Shown: positions 59,875 through 64,000 of the stretch, one piece after another
How the letters are laid out: every line of letters begins with the position of its first letter
Numbering within the stretch: position 1 is the stretch's first letter
Assembly (NCBI GenBank): GCA_013215385.1
Contig: JABSOY010000015.1
Span: 31,373 to 95,372 of the forward strand
Direction: 5' to 3'
Length of the DNA: 64,000 nucleotides
Source: Colwellia sp.
GTDB taxonomy: Bacteria > Pseudomonadota > Gammaproteobacteria > Enterobacterales > Alteromonadaceae
The notes under the pieces: generated by a model
Told to the model about the DNA's origin: nothing
What the model saw: only the letters and a program-made list of their open reading frames with translations
The model's database searches: none
Translations under genes and position numbers: made by a program

Positions 59875-60450
59875 TTACCAGACTAATTCCTTAAAATGTG
59901 CTCTACATAAAGGTTCATAACGTTCATTACCGCCCACTTCGACTTGTTGCCCAACTTTAACAGCAACACCATTTTCATCTTGGCGGATAACAAAGTTTGC
60001 TTTACGGCCGCAATGGCAAATTGTTTTTAATTCAACCAGTTTATCAGCCCAAGCAAGCAGGGCGGCACTTCCTGAAAAAGTTTCACCGAGAAAATCTGTT
60101 CTTATTCCATAGGCTAATACCGGAATATGCAATAAATCGACAACATCTGTTAGTTGTTTTACTTGTTCGGTAGAAAGAAATTGTGCTTCATCAATAAGTA
60201 CACAATCAATTTTAGCGGCTTGATTTTTTTTGTTAATTTCATCAAGCATGTTACTGCTTTCATCAAATAAAAACGCATCTGCGTCTATACCTAACCGTGA
60301 AGCAACCTTACCCTTGGCAAATCTATCATCAATTTTAGCGGTATAAATTGCCGTTGCTAAACCACGCTCCCGATAATTATATGAAGACTGAAGAAGGTGG
60401 GTCGACTTACCCGCGTTCATTGAGGAGTAATAGAAATACAGTTGCGCCAT
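59875..60450 (-). CDS. tdk: thymidine kinase
   Basis: A 191-residue type II thymidine kinase with P-loop [16 protein letters not shown] as Walker B, and the zinc-binding CHCGRKA and a later CRAH. It phosphorylates imported thymidine and deoxyuridine. It lies 22 bp after deoC in the salvage operon, next to a CNT transporter, so imported deoxynucleosides can be either cleaved or reused. Confidence 0.97.
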   Translation of the reverse strand: MAQLYFYYSSMNAGKSTHLLQSSYNYRERGLATAIYTAKIDDRFAKGKVASRLGIDADAFLFDESSNMLDEINKKNQAAKIDCVLIDEAQFLSTEQVKQLTDVVDLLHIPVLAYGIRTDFLGETFSGSAALLAWADKLVELKTICHCGRKANFVIRQDENGVAVKVGQQVEVGGNERYEPLCRAHFKELVW

Positions 60451-60472
60451 AATTTACTTCTTAAAATGAGTA

Positions 60473-61246
60473 TTAGTAGCTGTTAGATGAGTTGTTATCT
60501 ATATTATGTCCAAGTGTAGCAAGTAAACTGGTAAGTAAGCTACTAGCACCAAAACGGAAATGATGACTATCCGCCCACTCTGGACCTAAAATGTTATCGG
60601 CTAAATCGAGGTAAACAGAGGCATCTTCAGCGTTTCTAACGCCGCCCGCTGGTTTGAAACCGACAGCAACATTTTTATTTTTTATTACTTCTAACATTAT
60701 TTTAGCCGCTTCTGGTGTTGCATTAACCGCTACTTTACCGGTAGAGGTTTTAATAAAATCAGCACCGGCATTTATGGCTATTTCACTCGCTTTTTGAATC
60801 AATTGTGCTGACTTTAGCTCACCTGACTCAATAATTACTTTAAGCTTTGCAAAGTCACCACAGGCTTGTTTACAGACCTTTACCATATCAAAACCAATAT
60901 TTTCATTACCCTGTATCAAGGCACGATAAGGAAAGACCAAGTCGATTTCGTCAGCTCCATAAGCAACGGCAGCTTGAGTTTCGGCTAAGGCAATATCTAA
61001 ATCATCATTACCGTGCGGGAAATTAGTTACCGTAGCCACTTTAATCTGCGGTGTTTGTTGTGCTTTTAATAATTTTTTCGCCAGTGGTACGAAGCGGGGA
61101 AAAATACAAATAGCGGCGGTTGCTCCGGCGGCAGATTTTGCTTGTTGGCATAAAATGTTAATTTCATGCGCTGTTTCGTTATCAGTAAGACTGGTTAAGT
61201 CCATTAAAGAAAGGGCGCGTTGAGCGATAGCTTTAAGGTCTGACAT
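60473..61246 (-). CDS. deoC: deoxyribose-phosphate aldolase
   Basis: A 257-residue class I aldolase. The Schiff-base lysine is Lys166 in [11 protein letters not shown], and [11 protein letters not shown] and VIIESGEL carry further active-site residues. It splits deoxyribose-5-phosphate to acetaldehyde and glyceraldehyde-3-phosphate, which completes deoxyribose use after DeoA and DeoB. In E. coli deoC heads deoCABD; here it is in the nupC operon instead. Confidence 0.97.
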   Translation of the reverse strand: MSDLKAIAQRALSLMDLTSLTDNETAHEINILCQQAKSAAGATAAICIFPRFVPLAKKLLKAQQTPQIKVATVTNFPHGNDDLDIALAETQAAVAYGADEIDLVFPYRALIQGNENIGFDMVKVCKQACGDFAKLKVIIESGELKSAQLIQKASEIAINAGADFIKTSTGKVAVNATPEAAKIMLEVIKNKNVAVGFKPAGGVRNAEDASVYLDLADNILGPEWADSHHFRFGASSLLTSLLATLGHNIDNNSSNSY

Positions 61247-61270
61247 AATTTATATTTTCCTATTACGTAT

Positions 61271-62515
61271 CTACAAAGAAATGAATATGCCAGCGATTGC
61301 TGCACTCATTAAGTTAGCTAGTGTTGCGGCAAGCATGGCGTGCACGCCAAGTTTAGCGATATCATGACGTCGGCCTGGAGCCATTGAACCTATACCACCG
61401 AGTAAAATAGCGATTGAAGATAAATTAGCAAAACCACAAAGAGCGAAAGTAACAATTGCTTGGGTTGCAGGTGAAAGCGTATCTTTTATTTCAACGAAAT
61501 TTACATAAGCAAAGAATTCGTTTACGACAATCTTTTGACCTATAAAGCTACCAGCTTGCAGCATTTCACTCACCGGTACACCAATAATATATGCGAAAGG
61601 TGCGAACAAGTACCCCAAAAGAAATTCAATGGTAATGCCTTCAAAGCCGAATAAGCCGCTAATACCACCAACAATCGTATTTAATAAGGCAATTAACGCG
61701 ATAAAGGCGAGTAACATAGCACCAACATTAACCGCTAACTTTAATCCAGACGCTGCACCTGTCGCGGCTGCATCTATTACGTTCGCTGGTTTGTCATCAC
61801 CTTCATCAAAATCAATAGGGTCTTGCAGAATTTTTTCAGGCTCTGTTTCTGGGTAAATAATTTTAGCCATTAATAAACCACCGGGGGCGGCCATAAATGA
61901 TGCAGCTATGAGGTACTTAAGATCAATTCCTAAACCAGCGTAACCCGCCATAATTGAACCGGCCACAGAGGCCAAACCACCAACCATAATGGCAAATAAC
62001 TCAGATTGGGTCATTTTCGCTATATAAGGACGAACAACTAACGGCGCTTCTGTTTGGCCAACAAATATATTAGCTGTAGCTGAAAGCGATTCTGCTTTAC
62101 TGGTTTTTAATAGCTTTTGTAAACTACCACCAATTATTTTGATCACCCACTGCATGATACCTAAGTAATAAAGTACGGCGATTAAAGAAGAAAAGAAAAT
62201 AATATTGGGCAGAACCCGAATGGCGAATACAAAACCCACGCCATTTTCATACATAGCATCGGTGCCAAGACCACCAAAGAGGAAATTAATGCCTACTTTG
62301 GCGCTATCAATAACACTCTGCACACTTGCTGTTATTGCGGTTAAGAAGTCTTTTCCAGCCGGCAAATATAGGACAAAAGCACCCAGTAATATCTGTAAAA
62401 GAAATGCAAAACCGACCGTACGAATGTTTATACTTTTTTTATGTTTTGAAAGTCCGTAGGCAATTGCTAATAAAACAAATATACCTATTACCCCTCTAAA
62501 TGCGGCAAAATCCAT
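61271..62515 (-). CDS. nupC: concentrative nucleoside transporter (NupC/CNT family)
   Basis: A 414-residue membrane protein with about ten helices. The CNT motifs are [15 protein letters not shown]-like ([17 protein letters not shown]), a GAASGLKLA stretch and [14 protein letters not shown] near the C terminus. It imports nucleosides with Na+ or H+. It lies between udk and deoC and would take nucleosides made in the periplasm by the upstream phosphatase. Confidence 0.94.
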   Translation of the reverse strand: MDFAAFRGVIGIFVLLAIAYGLSKHKKSINIRTVGFAFLLQILLGAFVLYLPAGKDFLTAITASVQSVIDSAKVGINFLFGGLGTDAMYENGVGFVFAIRVLPNIIFFSSLIAVLYYLGIMQWVIKIIGGSLQKLLKTSKAESLSATANIFVGQTEAPLVVRPYIAKMTQSELFAIMVGGLASVAGSIMAGYAGLGIDLKYLIAASFMAAPGGLLMAKIIYPETEPEKILQDPIDFDEGDDKPANVIDAAATGAASGLKLAVNVGAMLLAFIALIALLNTIVGGISGLFGFEGITIEFLLGYLFAPFAYIIGVPVSEMLQAGSFIGQKIVVNEFFAYVNFVEIKDTLSPATQAIVTFALCGFANLSSIAILLGGIGSMAPGRRHDIAKLGVHAMLAATLANLMSAAIAGIFISL

Positions 62516-62560
62516 AAATCCCTCTTACTTTAGTTATTATTATTTTGATTTTTATTGTTT

Positions 62561-63211
62561 TTATTTTTGTAATGGTAATTTCGATAACTGACGAATTTTT
62601 GCTTTCAGTACTTCTATGGCCATTCTATTTTTCCCGCCTCTCGTGATCACTATATCAGCCCAAGCTTTAGAGGGTTCGATAAATTGATAATACATCGGCC
62701 TAACGGTTTCTAAATATTGGCTGGTCACCGATTCGATACTTCTATTTCGTTCAATTAAATCACGTTTTATACGTCTAATTAAGCATATATCAAGAGGGGT
62801 ATCCATATAAACTTTTATGTCAAATTGCTCTCTGAGTGCTTTATTAGACAGCAGTAAAATCCCTTCAACTAAAACGATTTTTGTTGGGGTAAATACCCGG
62901 GTTTCATTGAGGCGTGTATGTGTCTTATAACAATAAATAGGAACATCTACTGATTGGTTGTCAGTGATTTTTTTTAAATGTGTTACTAATAAATCATGCT
63001 CAAAGGCACTAGGGTTGTCATAATTAGTTTGCTCGCGCTCAGACATCGACAAGTGAGATTGATCGCGATAATAGGCATCTTCATTAAGAATAGAAATACC
63101 CTCTTCACCTAATTCATCAATAAGCTCGTCATGTATAGTTTGTGCAAAAAGTGTTTTGCCGGATGCTGATGGGCCAGTAATGGTAATAATTGTCGGTTTA
63201 TTTGTTTTCAA
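62561..63211 (-). CDS. udk: uridine kinase
   Basis: A 216-residue P-loop kinase with ITGPSASGKTLFAQ, the DAYYRD segment, NYDNPSAFEHDLL and VDVPIYCY..HTR, all typical of Udk. It phosphorylates uridine and cytidine. It is the first gene of udk-nupC-deoC-tdk-upp. The RutR-like operator at 63408-63423, about 200 bp upstream and shared with deoB, could control this operon too. Confidence 0.96.
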   Translation of the reverse strand: MKTNKPTIITITGPSASGKTLFAQTIHDELIDELGEEGISILNEDAYYRDQSHLSMSEREQTNYDNPSAFEHDLLVTHLKKITDNQSVDVPIYCYKTHTRLNETRVFTPTKIVLVEGILLLSNKALREQFDIKVYMDTPLDICLIRRIKRDLIERNRSIESVTSQYLETVRPMYYQFIEPSKAWADIVITRGGKNRMAIEVLKAKIRQLSKLPLQK

Positions 63212-63407
63212 TGTTATTGCCTGTTAATACCTGTTGATAATTACGTTTTAAAAATAATAATAGAAGCTATTATTAACGGTAAATCTCATAGTAATTAAAA
63301 ACTAAATTTATACTTTTAGGGTCACAAGATAAAAAATGCGTTACTTTATCGAATATATTTAAAAACATTATTTACCCTATTTTTAAAAGATGATAAATTA
63401 TCACAAC

Positions 63408-63433
63408 TTGACCATGTGGTCATGTTTTATTCT
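63408..63433. promoter_or_regulatory. RutR-like operator between udk and deoB
   Basis: TTGACCATGTGGTCAT (63408-63423) matches the consensus at all but the last base. TTGACC can act as -35 for deoB; the best -10 choices are TATTCT (63428-63433, short spacer) or an extended TATTTA near 63436. On the minus strand ATGACC (63418-63423) with TAATTT at 63395-63400 after 17 bp could serve udk. The site may thus control both operons. Confidence 0.65.
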
Positions 63434-63477
63434 GGTATTTATGAATATAAATTGAAAATGATTAAAAAGGAAATGGC

Positions 63478-64000
63478 ATGGCGCGCGCAATAGTATTAGT
63501 TATCGACAGTTTTGGAATAGGCTATTCACCAGATGCTAATAGTTTTGGTGATGTTGGCGCGAATACTCTCGCCAATCTTGCTAAGGCTTATTATGCAGAA
63601 ACAGGCAAAGCTATTAATTTGCCTAATCTTGCTAGCTTAGGATTATTTAAAGCTTCTCACCAGGCATCAAACATAGATTTCCCTCATCAGGGTGGTACTC
63701 CAAAAAAAGGGGCCTATGGTTATATGCAAGAGATAAGTACGGGCAAAGATACCCCCAGTGGTCACTGGGAAATGGCAGGCGTTCCGGTACTTTTTGACTG
63801 GGGATATTTTACCGATAAAGAAAATGCATTCCCTTTAACGTTAATTGAAAAAGTTAATCAAACGACTGGCTATGATGGCATGTTAGGAAATTGTCATGCA
63901 TCAGGTACAGATATTCTAGAAAAATTAGGTGAGCAGCATATAAAGTCGGGACTACCTATCTGTTATACCTCTGCAGATAGTGTTTTTCAAGTGGCCGCTC
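63478..64000 (+). CDS. deoB: phosphopentomutase, N-terminal part (cut by window end)
   Basis: The first 174 codons are present; the gene runs off the window. It begins [20 protein letters not shown], with the metal-binding Asp in VIDSFGIG, and continues with FGDVGANTL and [13 protein letters not shown], all conserved in DeoB. AAAAAGGA precedes the ATG. It moves phosphate between C1 and C5 of (deoxy)ribose, linking DeoA to DeoC. A RutR-like operator overlaps its promoter. Confidence 0.95.
   Translation, partial: MARAIVLVIDSFGIGYSPDANSFGDVGANTLANLAKAYYAETGKAINLPNLASLGLFKASHQASNIDFPHQGGTPKKGAYGYMQEISTGKDTPSGHWEMAGVPVLFDWGYFTDKENAFPLTLIEKVNQTTGYDGMLGNCHASGTDILEKLGEQHIKSGLPICYTSADSVFQVAA

Overview
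The window is AT-rich chromosomal DNA of a marine gammaproteobacterium, most likely an Alteromonadales member near Colwellia/Thalassotalea. That placement is inferred from protein style and gene order, not from a database search. The stretch cspD | clpS-clpA, infA, bpt-aat-trxB, ald | lrp, ftsK, lolA, rarA, crcB, serS follows the well-known enterobacterial order (cspD clpS clpA infA aat trxB lrp ftsK lolA rarA serS) with a few insertions. I see no prophage, insertion sequence or CRISPR array.

Layout. 1-480: initiator tRNA-fMet (minus strand), whose 3' end is followed by a tandem partial copy. 480-9703: rlmKL, a glutaredoxin-like gene, uup, a DUF3466 exported protein, bluB, hinT and a LytS/LytTR two-component pair. 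9796-25008: the conserved block above, rich in N-degron proteolysis genes (clpS, clpA, aat, bpt), with an isopenicillin-N-synthase-like oxygenase inserted between trxB and ald. 25221-38469: a TlpA-like thioredoxin, M14 carboxypeptidase, Na+/alanine symporter, yeaC, a large DUF349 protein, a solitary periplasmic binding protein, ansA, sppA and a DoxX/nitroreductase/GNAT operon. Between ansA and sppA lies an exact 100-bp tandem repeat. 39295-49595: a chemoreceptor, asnS, the complete biotin cluster (bioA divergent from bioBFCD, with a BirA-like operator), pepE and an orphan HicB-like gene.

50091-64000 is the most interesting part. A RutR-like TetR regulator is encoded in one operon with an exported endonuclease/exonuclease/phosphatase protein and a lipoprotein alkaline phosphatase, divergent from a 1056-residue Oar-like TonB-dependent receptor. 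Next come cdd-deoA, udk-nupC-deoC-tdk-upp and deoB. Read together, this is a candidate nucleic-acid scavenging locus: outside the cytoplasm the polymer is cut and dephosphorylated, the receptor imports product across the outer membrane, NupC carries nucleosides inward, and salvage/catabolic enzymes use the base and deoxyribose. A palindrome matching the E. coli RutR operator (TTGACCANNTGGTCAA) overlaps the predicted -35 region of the regulator operon, of cdd-deoA, of deoB and of the distant oxygenase gene at 15862-16701. This suggests one pyrimidine-responsive regulon with a new oxygenase member.

The other regulated unit that can be read directly is biotin synthesis, where a BirA-like inverted repeat sits in the bioA-bioB divergent region. 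Strong intrinsic terminators delimit most operons.
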